From Alphaproteobacteria bacterium (GTDB taxonomy: Bacteria > Pseudomonadota > Alphaproteobacteria > SMXQ01), in NCBI GenBank assembly GCA_030831315.1, contig JAURLI010000065.1, positions 1 to 64,000 on the forward strand: DNA of 64,000 bases. Reading direction: 5' to 3'. The notes under the pieces were generated by a model. The model searched no databases. It was not told the origin of the DNA and was given only the letters and a program-made list of their open reading frames with translations. This document shows positions 33,495 to 42,330 of the stretch, piece by piece (within the stretch, counting starts at the first letter, position 1; the number at the start of each line of letters is the position of its first letter). The position numbers and the translations under genes were made by a program.

Positions 33495-34730
33495 ATGTCG
33501 TCAGAAGCGTCCGCTGCCGGTTCCGCCCGCCAAGACTACAAGATCCTCGGCCTCATCTCGACCGGCCACTTCATGAGCCATTTCTACTTCCTCGTCCTGC
33601 CGCCGCTGTTTCCGCTGCTGCGCCAGGAATTCGGGGTCAGCTTCACCGAGCTCGGCGTGCTGATGACGGCGATTTACGCCTCGTCTGCGATCAGCCAGGT
33701 GCCGGTCGGCTTCATGGTCGACCGCTACGGCGCCCGCGTGGTGCTGACCTTCGGCCTGATCATGATGGCGCTCGGTTTCGGCGCCATGGGGCTGGTTAGC
33801 AACTTTTGGTTGCTGGCGGCACTTGGCATCATTGCCGCGACCGGCAACAGCGTGTTCCACCCGGCGGATTACGCGATCCTGAATTCCTCGATCAGTCCCA
33901 ACCGCATGGGACGCGCGTTCTCGATCCACACCTTCGCCGGGCATCTCGGTTCGGCAGTCGCGCCCCTGACTATCGTGTTCCTCGCCCAGCAGTTCGGCTG
34001 GCGCGGGGCTTGCATAGGTGCCGGTGCCTTCGGCATCGCGGTGATGCTGGCCCTGACCACCCAGTGGAACAGCCTGCACGACGATGCGTTGCCCAAGGCG
34101 AAGAAAAAAGACGATGCGGCCGCCGCGGCGGAGCCGCAGCCCGACGCTTCGGTCAAGAGCGGTCTCGCACTTCTGTTCTCGCGCGCCATGATCACCTTCT
34201 TCCTGTTCTTCATGGCCTTGTCCATGACGTCTAGCGGCATGTCGGCTTTCTTCGTGTCGTCCATCGTCGCCGTCCACGCGACGCCGCTGGAAACGGCATC
34301 GACAGCGCTGACCGCTTTTCTGTTCTGTTCGGCGCTGGGCATTCTTCTCGGCGGCGAAATCGCCGACCGTACCAAGCGCCATGATCTCGTGGCGGGCGCC
34401 ACCTTCATCGTCTTTGCGGTCGTGTCGGTCGTGGTCGCGATGATCAACATGCCGGCTTTCGTGCTGTTTGCCCTGATGGCCATCAACGGCATCGGCAACG
34501 GCATCATCCGCCCGGCCCGCGACATGATGCTGCGCGCGGCTGCACCCAAGGGCTCAACCGGCAAGGTCTTCGGCTTCGTCTCGGCGGGCATTGCGGCCGG
34601 CAGCGCCGTGGCGCCGATTCCCTTCGGTTACATGCTAGATATCGGCAAGCCCGAATGGGTGTTCTATCTGATGGCGATTTTCATGATTGTCGCCCTGGTC
34701 ACGGTCGCGGTGCCCAAGAAAATCGGCTGA
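33495..34730 (+). CDS. MFS transporter, fosmidomycin-resistance (Fsr)-like
   Basis: About 411 residues from the ATG at 33495 (in-frame ATG at 33435 is upstream). Twelve helices; motif A loop is DRYGARVVL. The first half contains HFMSHFYFLVLPPLFPLL and GNSVFHPADYAILNSS, which are characteristic of the Fsr branch. A polar central loop (KKKDDAAAAAEPQPDAS) joins the halves. Family members are drug or organic-acid exporters. A stem-loop follows the stop. The substrate is not predictable. Confidence 0.85.
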   Translation: MSSEASAAGSARQDYKILGLISTGHFMSHFYFLVLPPLFPLLRQEFGVSFTELGVLMTAIYASSAISQVPVGFMVDRYGARVVLTFGLIMMALGFGAMGLVSNFWLLAALGIIAATGNSVFHPADYAILNSSISPNRMGRAFSIHTFAGHLGSAVAPLTIVFLAQQFGWRGACIGAGAFGIAVMLALTTQWNSLHDDALPKAKKKDDAAAAAEPQPDASVKSGLALLFSRAMITFFLFFMALSMTSSGMSAFFVSSIVAVHATPLETASTALTAFLFCSALGILLGGEIADRTKRHDLVAGATFIVFAVVSVVVAMINMPAFVLFALMAINGIGNGIIRPARDMMLRAAAPKGSTGKVFGFVSAGIAAGSAVAPIPFGYMLDIGKPEWVFYLMAIFMIVALVTVAVPKKIG

Positions 34731-34753
34731 ACCGCGGGAGAGCGAGCCTTTCG

Positions 34754-34790
34754 AAGGGCGTCCGCCGGCTGGCGGTCGCCCTTTCGCTTT
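34754..34790 (+). terminator. Terminator after MFS gene
   Basis: Two stacked stems, AAGGGCG (34754-34760) with CGCCCTT (34777-34783) and CCGCC (34762-34766) with GGCGG (34771-34775), followed by TCGCTTTT. It lies shortly after the MFS stop at 34730. Confidence 0.75.
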
Positions 34791-34896
34791 TAGGCGTTGC
34801 CGTGGTTGTAACCCAGCCGGGGCAGGGTCTAAACTTTGTCATCCGGCGGGAAAAGACTTTTCCCGAAAACGGCCACAAGAGCGGGGGAGGCTCGAA

Positions 34897-35877
34897 ATGA
34901 CGAAGGCTTTTTCTTGTATCAGGGCGGTGGCGTTCGCTTCGGTGGCGGCGCTCGCGGGCGCGAGCGGGGCCTTGGCGGCTGACGAGGTCGCCCAGGCCAA
35001 GATGGACCTCAACTTCGGTTCTGGCAATCAGGGCGGCTCGCAATATCCGGTGACGGTGGCGATCGGCCAGGTTCTGGAAAAGACGCCGCAGATCGGCCGC
35101 GTGTCGCTTCAGCCGGGCGGCAGCGTCGGCAATATCGTGCGCGTGCAGACCGGCAAATCCGACATCGCGATTTCGATGTCGACCAGCCTGCGTGACGGGC
35201 GCATGGGCAACAAGCCGTTCAAGTCGAAGACCGGCGACGTCCTCAACCTGTTCACGCTGCACGCCTTCCATGTCGTGCTGATCGTGCCAGAGGAATCGAA
35301 TATCAAGACGGTGAAGGACATTGCCGGGCGCAAAATCAACGTCGCGCCGAAGGGCTATTCGATCCTCGAGGTGTTCGCGCAGCTCTCCGATTCGCTTGGC
35401 ATCAAGGGCAAGACGACGATCGGCTACCTGCGTGTCGGCGAAGCGGTGGAAGCGCTCAAGGACGGCCATTACGAAGGCCTGTTCTATGCGGCATCCGACC
35501 GCATGGCGCCGTTCATGAACCTTGCGCAGACGCGCAAGATCCGCCTCGTGCAGATCGACCGTTCGGCGCTTGAGGCCTTCACCAAGAAGGACCCGAGCTT
35601 CTACATTGCGGCTTGGCCTAAGAATCGTAGTATTTACAAGAACTTGTCGAACAGGGTCGAAACCCTGGCCTACCCCAATGTCGTGGTCGGCAGTAAGCGG
35701 CTCGACGACAAGGTGGCCTATGCGATCGTCAAAGCGGTGGCCGAGAACTTCGACGCCGTTCGCGTCGGCGATACGTCCCTCAACGATTTCAATCCCAAGG
35801 ATATGGCCCGCGACGTGGGCAGCCCCTTCCATCCGGGCGCTGCCAAGTACTACCGCGAGCGCGGCTGGTTGAAGTAA
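34897..35877 (+). CDS. TAXI-family TRAP transporter substrate-binding protein
   Basis: About 326 residues from the ATG at 34897 after GGGGGAGG; the open frame extends upstream into the terminator region. The signal peptide ends GALA before ADEVAQAKM. TAXI-type features are NFGSGNQGGSQYPVTVAIGQVL, the SVGNIVRVQTGKSDIAIS stretch and a C-terminal FHPGAAKYYRERGWLK that is typical of the family's ends. It collects a substrate in the periplasm for the fused TRAP permease encoded 64 bases downstream. TAXI systems typically handle glutamate or other dicarboxylates. Confidence 0.92.
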   Translation: MTKAFSCIRAVAFASVAALAGASGALAADEVAQAKMDLNFGSGNQGGSQYPVTVAIGQVLEKTPQIGRVSLQPGGSVGNIVRVQTGKSDIAISMSTSLRDGRMGNKPFKSKTGDVLNLFTLHAFHVVLIVPEESNIKTVKDIAGRKINVAPKGYSILEVFAQLSDSLGIKGKTTIGYLRVGEAVEALKDGHYEGLFYAASDRMAPFMNLAQTRKIRLVQIDRSALEAFTKKDPSFYIAAWPKNRSIYKNLSNRVETLAYPNVVVGSKRLDDKVAYAIVKAVAENFDAVRVGDTSLNDFNPKDMARDVGSPFHPGAAKYYRERGWLK

Positions 35878-35941
35878 GCGACTTCTTGCGGTGCCCGGCA
35901 TCATCCCGCCGGGCGCCGCAGCTTGTCCGCGCTTTCCCGTC

Positions 35942-37864
35942 ATGAGCCACGCAACCGATCCCGCATCGGCGCTTGCATCGTCCGCCTTCAAGGCGCACGC
36001 GATCCGGATCATCGGCATCGCGATGTCGGTGTTTCACGTCTATACCGCCCTATTCGGCCTATTCGAATCAATCCTGCAAAGCGGCATCCACCTGATCTTC
36101 GCGCTGGTCCTGACGCTGATGATCTATGCCCATCCGCGCATCGGCGGCGGCGCTGCCGGGCGGTGGGCATCGCGCGCCCTTGCCGTCGCTGTCGGCATCG
36201 CGGCGCTGGTACCGCTCTTCTGGCTGGTCATCAACGTCGATTATGTCATGGGCGGGCGGATGCAGTTCGTTTCCGACGTGACGTGGCTCGAACTCCTGTT
36301 CGGCTGCGCCTTCATCGCCGGGCTGCTTGAACTCTGCCGCCGCGTGACCGGGCCGGTGCTGCCGGTGATCGCCATCCTGTTCCTGTCCTTTCCGTTTATT
36401 TCCGGACTGCCCGGGGTGCTGGGCCACGCCGGCTATTCGCTGGGCGAAGTGGTGGAAATCCAGTTCCTGACGCTCGCCGGGGTATTCGCCGTGCCGCTTG
36501 CGGCATCGGCGAGTTACATCGTGCTGTTCATCATCTTCGGCGCATTTCTCGAGCGCTCGGGGCTTGGCGCTTTCATCATGGATTTCAGTATAGGCCTCGT
36601 CGGCCGGTTTCGGGGCGGTCCCGCGAAGGTCGCGGTGATTTCGAGTGCCATGACCGGCACCATTTCCGGCAGCGCCATGGCCAATGTGCTGACCGTCGGC
36701 ACCGTCACGATTCCCTTGATGAAACGATCAGGCTATCCGGCCTTCATGGCGGGTGCCATCGAGGCGGCGGCCTCGACGGGCGGTGCCTTGATGCCGCCCG
36801 TCATGGGGACGGTGGCCTTTGTCATGTCGGAATTTTCCGGTATTCCCTACGGCCAGATCATCATTTATGCGGCCATCCCGGCCATTCTCTATTACGTCGG
36901 CATTTTCTGTACCGTGCACTGGGCGGCGGTGCGCTATGACGCGAGGGGCCTGGCGCTGTCGGAGCTGCCCGACTGGCGGGCGCAGCTCAAGGGCCGCTGG
37001 CATCTTCTCATTCCGATCGTCTTGCTGATCGTGCTGATGGAGCAGGATTACTCGCCCCAGTTTGCCGTCGTTTACAGCATCCTGTCTGTTGTCGTCGTCT
37101 CGTGGCTCCGCAAGGACACGCGCATGGGGCTTGGCGCCATTCTCGACGCGCTGGAAAACGGCGCCAAGGGCGCTGTGCTGGTGGCAGTGGCCACGGCTTG
37201 CGCCGGCATGATCATCGGCGTGTTCGAACTGACCTCCGTCGGCGTCAAGCTGGCCCAGCAGGGCACGCATATTGTCGGCACTCTCGGGATGGGTCTCGTC
37301 ATCACCATGGTGGTATCGATCATCCTCGGCATGGGTGTGCCGCCGACGATCAGCTATATCGCCCAGGTGGCGGTGACGATCCCGATGCTCCAGGCCTTCC
37401 TCAAGGCGAGCGGCGTCGACCCGCAAACCGCCAATGCAGTGAGCCATTTCTTCGTCATGTATTATTCGACGCTTGCGGTTCTGACGCCGCCCGATGCGCT
37501 GGCTTCCATCGCCGCGGCTGGGGTGGCACGGTCGCCGGTGATGAAAACGGCCTGGCATGCCACGCGCACGGCGTTCGTCGCCTTCATCATCCCCTTCATG
37601 TTCGTCTACCGGCCGGCCCTGCTCATGCTGGGCCCCTGGCAGGAGGTCGTCTACGCCGTTGCCATCGCCACGGTGGGGGTGGTCGTTCTTTCGGTGGCGT
37701 TGGAAGGATATGCGTTGCGACGTTTGACGCTGGTCGAGCGCCTGTTGGCCTTTGCCGCGGGCTTTGCCCTCGTGGTTCCCGATCCTTTGCTCGACAAGCT
37801 GGGGGTGGGGCTGGTCGTGGTATTGGGGCTGGTTCAGCTGATCGGCCGCAAGACGGCTAAATAA
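35942..37864 (+). CDS. TRAP transporter fused permease (DctQM type, TAXI system)
   Basis: About 640 residues from the ATG at 35942; a GTG at 35891 is also in frame, and no ribosome site clearly decides. The first part (about 1-120) holds four helices, the DctQ-like small subunit; the remainder is the large DctM-like domain, with GTISGSAMANVLTVGTVTIPLMKR and ASTGGALMPPVMGTVAF and VLTPPDALASIAAAG. Such 4TM/12TM fusions pair with TAXI binding proteins. The upstream TAXI gene completes the importer, a sodium-driven secondary transporter. Confidence 0.92.
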   Translation: MSHATDPASALASSAFKAHAIRIIGIAMSVFHVYTALFGLFESILQSGIHLIFALVLTLMIYAHPRIGGGAAGRWASRALAVAVGIAALVPLFWLVINVDYVMGGRMQFVSDVTWLELLFGCAFIAGLLELCRRVTGPVLPVIAILFLSFPFISGLPGVLGHAGYSLGEVVEIQFLTLAGVFAVPLAASASYIVLFIIFGAFLERSGLGAFIMDFSIGLVGRFRGGPAKVAVISSAMTGTISGSAMANVLTVGTVTIPLMKRSGYPAFMAGAIEAAASTGGALMPPVMGTVAFVMSEFSGIPYGQIIIYAAIPAILYYVGIFCTVHWAAVRYDARGLALSELPDWRAQLKGRWHLLIPIVLLIVLMEQDYSPQFAVVYSILSVVVVSWLRKDTRMGLGAILDALENGAKGAVLVAVATACAGMIIGVFELTSVGVKLAQQGTHIVGTLGMGLVITMVVSIILGMGVPPTISYIAQVAVTIPMLQAFLKASGVDPQTANAVSHFFVMYYSTLAVLTPPDALASIAAAGVARSPVMKTAWHATRTAFVAFIIPFMFVYRPALLMLGPWQEVVYAVAIATVGVVVLSVALEGYALRRLTLVERLLAFAAGFALVVPDPLLDKLGVGLVVVLGLVQLIGRKTAK

Positions 37865-37906
37865 GGCCAGTTTTCAAGCCGCTTTGCGCGGCGTATCCTG
37901 CTCTCC

Positions 37907-37925
37907 GGCGCCCCCGGGGGGCGCC
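37907..37925 (+). terminator. GC hairpin after TRAP permease
   Basis: Nine-base-pair stem (37907-37915 with 37917-37925) followed by CAAAAAG rather than a T-run on the plus strand. A second terminator follows 18 bases later. Confidence 0.5.
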
Positions 37926-37942
37926 CAAAAAGACCTGTCGCA

Positions 37943-37966
37943 GCCCCGTCGCGGGGCCCGTTTTTT
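37943..37966 (+). terminator. Rho-independent terminator upstream of M24 gene
   Basis: Six-base-pair stem GCCCCG/CGGGGC (37943-37948 with 37952-37957), then CCG and TTTTTT (37961-37966). It ends the TRAP operon; the following gene starts at 37984. Confidence 0.7.
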
Positions 37967-37983
37967 GGGAGTGGTGCGCACCG

Positions 37984-39138
37984 ATGCGTCAGAAATCCGA
38001 TTTTCCCGCTTTTTCCGAAGCCGAAATGAAGGCACGCCACGCCAAGGTGGCTGCGCTGCTCGACCGTGAAAATCTCGACGGTTTGCTGGTCTACGGCACC
38101 GGCCGCTTTTCGTCAGACGTCTACTGGCTGACCGACTGGCCCGGTTCGCGAGAGGCCTTCGTCCTTTTTCAGCCGGACCGCGACCCCGTCGTCATCCTGC
38201 AGCTGTTCAACCATGTGCCGATGGCCCGCGTCATGTCGGCGGTGCGCGAAGTGCGCTGGGCGGGCGCCAATACCTCCGATACCGTTTCCAAGGTAATGCG
38301 TGAGCGCGGGCTCGACGGCATGCGTATCGGTCTCGTCGGCTCGCTGCCCTACCGCTACTACATGAATTTCCAGGACCGCCTGTCGGGCGCCATGTTCAAG
38401 GACGTCAACGGCCAGTTCCGCATGATGCGCACGATCCGCAGCGCCGAGGAGCTGGAACGCATCCGCAAGGCATCGGAACTCACCGACAAATCGATCGCCG
38501 CGGTGCGCGATACCCTGAAAGCCGGCATGGCGGAATGGGAAATCGCCTCGATTCTGGAGCCCGTCTACCTGAAGGAAAACGGCTACGCCGGCATCCACTT
38601 CATGGCGTCCATGCCGATGCGCGAGCCGGACTTCCCTGTGCCCGCCCAGTACCAGTCCAATCGCATCCTCGCCAAGGGCGACTGCGTCATCAGCGAAATT
38701 TCGGGCGGTTACTGGGGCTATTCCGGCCAGATCCACCGCACCTTCTCGATCGGCGAGGGGCCGACCCCGGAATGGAAGGCGATGCACGATGTCGCTGTCG
38801 AGGCGCTCGAAACCCTTGAAGGACTGATCAAGGATGGCGTCACTTCGAAAGAGGTCGAACTTGCCGCCGACATGATCCATGACCGCGGCTATGCCATCCT
38901 CGATGACCTGCTGCACGGGGTGAACCAGTATCCCCCCATCATCCAGACCAACAAGGGCAAGCGTCACGCCAACCGCGACATTACCTTCCGTGCCGGGATG
39001 GCGATCACCATCCAGCCCAACCTGATGACTCTCGATGAAAAGATGGGGTTGCAGTTCGGCGAAAGTTTCGTCGTGACCAAGACCGGGCTCGACCGCCTCA
39101 ACCACTATCCCCGCGAATGGGTGGTTTGCCCGGGCTAA
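37984..39138 (+). CDS. M24-family (creatinase/Xaa-Pro aminopeptidase-fold) protein with altered metal site
   Basis: A 384-residue pita-bread protein with an N-terminal creatinase_N domain (about 1-145) and a C-terminal M24 domain (about 155-375). In metal-dependent members five residues bind two metals. Here four of the five aligned positions differ: Glu238 (first Asp), Gln249 (second Asp, in YSGQIHRTF), Gln315 (His position, in HGVNQY) and Gln344 (Glu, in ITIQPN); only Glu360 (FGESFVVTKTG) is kept. This pattern resembles the metal-free creatinase group more than aminopeptidases. The ATG at 37984 follows GGGAGTG. Substrate unknown, perhaps a small C-N compound. Confidence 0.83.
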   Translation: MRQKSDFPAFSEAEMKARHAKVAALLDRENLDGLLVYGTGRFSSDVYWLTDWPGSREAFVLFQPDRDPVVILQLFNHVPMARVMSAVREVRWAGANTSDTVSKVMRERGLDGMRIGLVGSLPYRYYMNFQDRLSGAMFKDVNGQFRMMRTIRSAEELERIRKASELTDKSIAAVRDTLKAGMAEWEIASILEPVYLKENGYAGIHFMASMPMREPDFPVPAQYQSNRILAKGDCVISEISGGYWGYSGQIHRTFSIGEGPTPEWKAMHDVAVEALETLEGLIKDGVTSKEVELAADMIHDRGYAILDDLLHGVNQYPPIIQTNKGKRHANRDITFRAGMAITIQPNLMTLDEKMGLQFGESFVVTKTGLDRLNHYPREWVVCPG

Positions 39139-39152
39139 ATCCGGCTTTTTGC

Positions 39153-39196
39153 AAACACAAAGGGCGCGCCCGGTCCGGGGCGCGCCCTTTGTGTTT
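39153..39196. terminator. Strong bidirectional terminator
   Basis: Perfect 19-base-pair stem (39153-39171 with 39178-39196) with A-rich and T-rich outer ends. It lies between the M24 gene stop and the convergent RND gene stop, serving both. Confidence 0.95.
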
Positions 39197-39207
39197 GGGG
39201 TCCCTGC

Positions 39208-42200
39208 CTACTCCGCGGCGGGGGCAGGGGTCGTCGAGGTTTCTTCGGCCGGCTTGTTCCCGCGCCGCATCAGGCGGTCGCTCAGCCGGTCGAGGTAGAG
39301 ATAAATCACCGGCGTGATGTAGAGCGTCAGGATTTGCGACACGATCAGCCCGCCGACGACCGCGAGGCCGAGCGGACGCCGGGCCTCGGCGCCGGCGCCG
39401 TGGCCGAGCGCGATCGGCAGCGTGCCCATGATGGCGGCGAAAGTCGTCATCATGATCGGCCGGAAACGCACGAGACAGGCCTTGTAGATGGCATCGAAAG
39501 GCGCCGCCTTTTCCTCGCGCTGGTTGGTCAGGGCGAAGTCGATCATCATGATCGCGTTCTTTTTGACGATGCCGATCAGCATGATGATACCGACGAAGGA
39601 GAACAGGTTGAGCGTCTCCCCGAACACCATCAGCGTCAGAAGCGCGCCGACACCGGCCGACGGCAGGCCCGAGAGGATCGTCAGCGGGTGAATGAAGCTT
39701 TCGTAGAGGATGCCAAGGACGATGTAGACGACCAGGATCGCCAGCACCAGCAGCAGCCCCAGCCCTTCGAAGGACTTCTGGAAGGCCTGGGCGGTGCCCT
39801 GGAAGCTCGCCGTGATCGAGGCCGGCTTCTTGAGTTCGGATTCAAGCCGGCGGATGCGGTCGATGGCGGAGCCCAGCGCCAGTTCCGGGCTCAGGTTGAA
39901 GGTCACTGTGACCGCGGGCAGCTGGCCCTGATGGTTGATGGTCAGCGGGCCGACGCTGTTGGCGATGGTGGTGACGGCACCGAGCGGAACCAGCGTATTG
40001 CCTGCCCCGCGAACGTAGAGCCGTGACAGCGCGCTGGGGTCACGGGCGAATTCCGGCGCGACCTCAAGGATGACCTTGTACTGGTCCGACGGCGTGAAGA
40101 TCGTCGTGACCTGCTGCTGGCCGAAGGCGCTGGCCAGTGCGGTTTCGATCTGTTCCGCCGAAATGCCCATGGTTGCCGCCTTGTTGCGGTCGATACCGAC
40201 GACGAGTTGCGGGCTCGCGATATCGGCGTCGGTGCCGACGTCGAGGAAGCCCGGCTCGCGCGCCAGCGCTTCCTGGAACTTCTGCGCCATCTCGTAGAGC
40301 TGGTCGAGGTCGAGGCCCTGCAGGGTGTACTGGTATTCGGCCTTCGACGACCGGCCGCCGATGCGGATGGCGGGCGGGTTGTTGATGGTGGCGCTCATGC
40401 CGGTGACGCGGGTCATCTTGCGGCGCAGGTCGCGGATGAGATCGCGGATTTCCTTGATCTCGCGTTCTTCCTTGGGTTTCAGCTTGAGCACGAACTGGCC
40501 CGCGTTGCTGGTGCGTCGCGAGCCGCCGCCGCCGACCTGCGACATGAAGCCGTCGATGTTGGGGTCGTTCATCAGGATGCGCGCGATTTCCATCTGGTGG
40601 CGCACCATGTTCTCGTATGAAGCGTCCTGCGCGCCTTCGGTCGTGATGTTCAGCCGGCCAGTATCTTCCGACGGCAGGAAGTCCTTCGGCACGATCACGT
40701 AAAGCCATGCGGTCAGCGCGATGGTGCCGAAAAACGACAGCAGGGTCAGGAACTGATGGCGCATGCAGATGCGCAGGGTGACGTCGTAGGCCTTAAGCAT
40801 CCCGTCGAACATCGCCTCAGTCGCGCGGTAGAAGCGGCCATGCTTTTCGGCGGCATGGGGCCGAACGTATCGTGAGCACATCATCGGCGTCAGCGTCAGC
40901 GACACGAAACCCGATACCACGATGGCTGCAACCACGGTGATGGCGAATTCGTTCAGAAGCCGGCCCAGGATGCCGCCCATGAACAGGATGGGAATGAATA
41001 CGGCGCCGAGCGACAGGGTCATCGAAATGATGGTGAAACCGATTTCGCGCGAACCCTTGATGGCGGCGGCCATGGGTTTCTCGCCGCGCTCGATGTGGCG
41101 GACGATGTTTTCCAGCATGACGATGGCGTCATCGACGACGAAGCCGACCGCCAGCGTCAGCGCCATCAGCGACAGGTTGTTCAGCGAAAAGCCGAACAGG
41201 TACATGATGGCGAAGGTGCCGACGACCGAGAGCGGCAGGGCCAGCGACGGGATCAGCGTTGCCGACAGGTTGCGCAGGAAGACGAAGATCACCATCACCA
41301 CCAGCGCCGCGGCAAGGACAAGGGTGAATTCGACGTCGTCGATGGAGGCCTTGATGGAGACGGAGCGGTCGTAAATGATATCGAGATTGAGCGACGCGGG
41401 AAGCTGTTCCTGGAACCCGGGCAGCAGCGCCTTGATGTCACGGACGACCTTCACCGTATTGGCGCCGGGCTGGCGCTGGATGGCGAGGACGACGGCGCGG
41501 GCGTCATTGAACCAGCTCGCCTGGCGCTCGTTCTCGCCGCCGGCACGCACCGTGCCGATGTCGCCGATGCGCACCGGCGCGCCGTTGCGATAGGCGATGA
41601 TCTGGCGAGCATAGGCTTCAGGATCGAAGAGCTGGCCGGTAGTCTGGATCGTCGTGGTCTTGTCGGGGCCCTCGATGGAGCCGACGGGCATGTTCGAGTT
41701 GGCCTGGTCGATGGCCTTGCGCAGTTCGTCGATGCCGATGCCGCGCGCGGCGACCTTGCCCGGATCGACCTGGACGCGGACCGCAAATTTACCAGACCCA
41801 TAAATTTGCACTTGAGCCACGCCATCAATCATTGAAATGCGCTGGGCGAGGCGGGTTTCGGCAAATTCGTTGACGGTGGAAAGCGGCAGCGTCGCGGATG
41901 ACAGGGCCATGAAGAAAATCGGCGAGTTGGCCGGGTTCACCTTGCGGAAGCTGGGAGGTGACGGCATCGGCGGCAGGCGCCGTCCGGTGGCGGCCAGTGC
42001 CGCCTGGACGTCCTGGGCGGCCGCGTCGATATTGCGGTCCAGGTTGAAGACGATGGTGATGCGCGTCGCGCCGAGCGAGCTCTGCGACGTCATCGAATCG
42101 ATGCCGGGAATGGTCGAGAACTGGGCTTCCAGCGGCGTCGCCACCGAAGATGCCATGGTTTCCGGGCTGGCGCCGGGCAGGGATGCCGTCACCTGGATGG

Positions 42201-42330
42201 TCGGGAACTCGACGTTCGGCAACTCGCTGACCGGCAGTGTCCGGTACGCCATGATGCCGAACAGAAGGATCGCTGCCATCAGCAGCGTCGTCATTACCGG
42301 ACGCTTGATGCAAAGTTCGGGGAGATTCAT
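39208..42330 (-). CDS. RND multidrug efflux inner-membrane transporter (HAE1 family)
   Basis: A 1040-residue protein of standard HAE1 length. It opens with CIKRPVMTTLLMAAILLFG, has two large periplasmic loops and twelve helices; the proton-relay aspartates are in VGFVVDDAIVMLENI. Other landmarks are FNLDRNIDAAAQDVQAAL and SKAEYQYTLQGLD. The transporter ejects drugs or lipophilic compounds across the envelope with an adaptor and an outer membrane channel. Its start overlaps the adaptor stop by four bases (ATGA); no TolC-type channel gene is nearby, so a shared one is expected. Confidence 0.95.
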   Translation of the reverse strand: MNLPELCIKRPVMTTLLMAAILLFGIMAYRTLPVSELPNVEFPTIQVTASLPGASPETMASSVATPLEAQFSTIPGIDSMTSQSSLGATRITIVFNLDRNIDAAAQDVQAALAATGRRLPPMPSPPSFRKVNPANSPIFFMALSSATLPLSTVNEFAETRLAQRISMIDGVAQVQIYGSGKFAVRVQVDPGKVAARGIGIDELRKAIDQANSNMPVGSIEGPDKTTTIQTTGQLFDPEAYARQIIAYRNGAPVRIGDIGTVRAGGENERQASWFNDARAVVLAIQRQPGANTVKVVRDIKALLPGFQEQLPASLNLDIIYDRSVSIKASIDDVEFTLVLAAALVVMVIFVFLRNLSATLIPSLALPLSVVGTFAIMYLFGFSLNNLSLMALTLAVGFVVDDAIVMLENIVRHIERGEKPMAAAIKGSREIGFTIISMTLSLGAVFIPILFMGGILGRLLNEFAITVVAAIVVSGFVSLTLTPMMCSRYVRPHAAEKHGRFYRATEAMFDGMLKAYDVTLRICMRHQFLTLLSFFGTIALTAWLYVIVPKDFLPSEDTGRLNITTEGAQDASYENMVRHQMEIARILMNDPNIDGFMSQVGGGGSRRTSNAGQFVLKLKPKEEREIKEIRDLIRDLRRKMTRVTGMSATINNPPAIRIGGRSSKAEYQYTLQGLDLDQLYEMAQKFQEALAREPGFLDVGTDADIASPQLVVGIDRNKAATMGISAEQIETALASAFGQQQVTTIFTPSDQYKVILEVAPEFARDPSALSRLYVRGAGNTLVPLGAVTTIANSVGPLTINHQGQLPAVTVTFNLSPELALGSAIDRIRRLESELKKPASITASFQGTAQAFQKSFEGLGLLLVLAILVVYIVLGILYESFIHPLTILSGLPSAGVGALLTLMVFGETLNLFSFVGIIMLIGIVKKNAIMMIDFALTNQREEKAAPFDAIYKACLVRFRPIMMTTFAAIMGTLPIALGHGAGAEARRPLGLAVVGGLIVSQILTLYITPVIYLYLDRLSDRLMRRGNKPAEETSTTPAPAAE

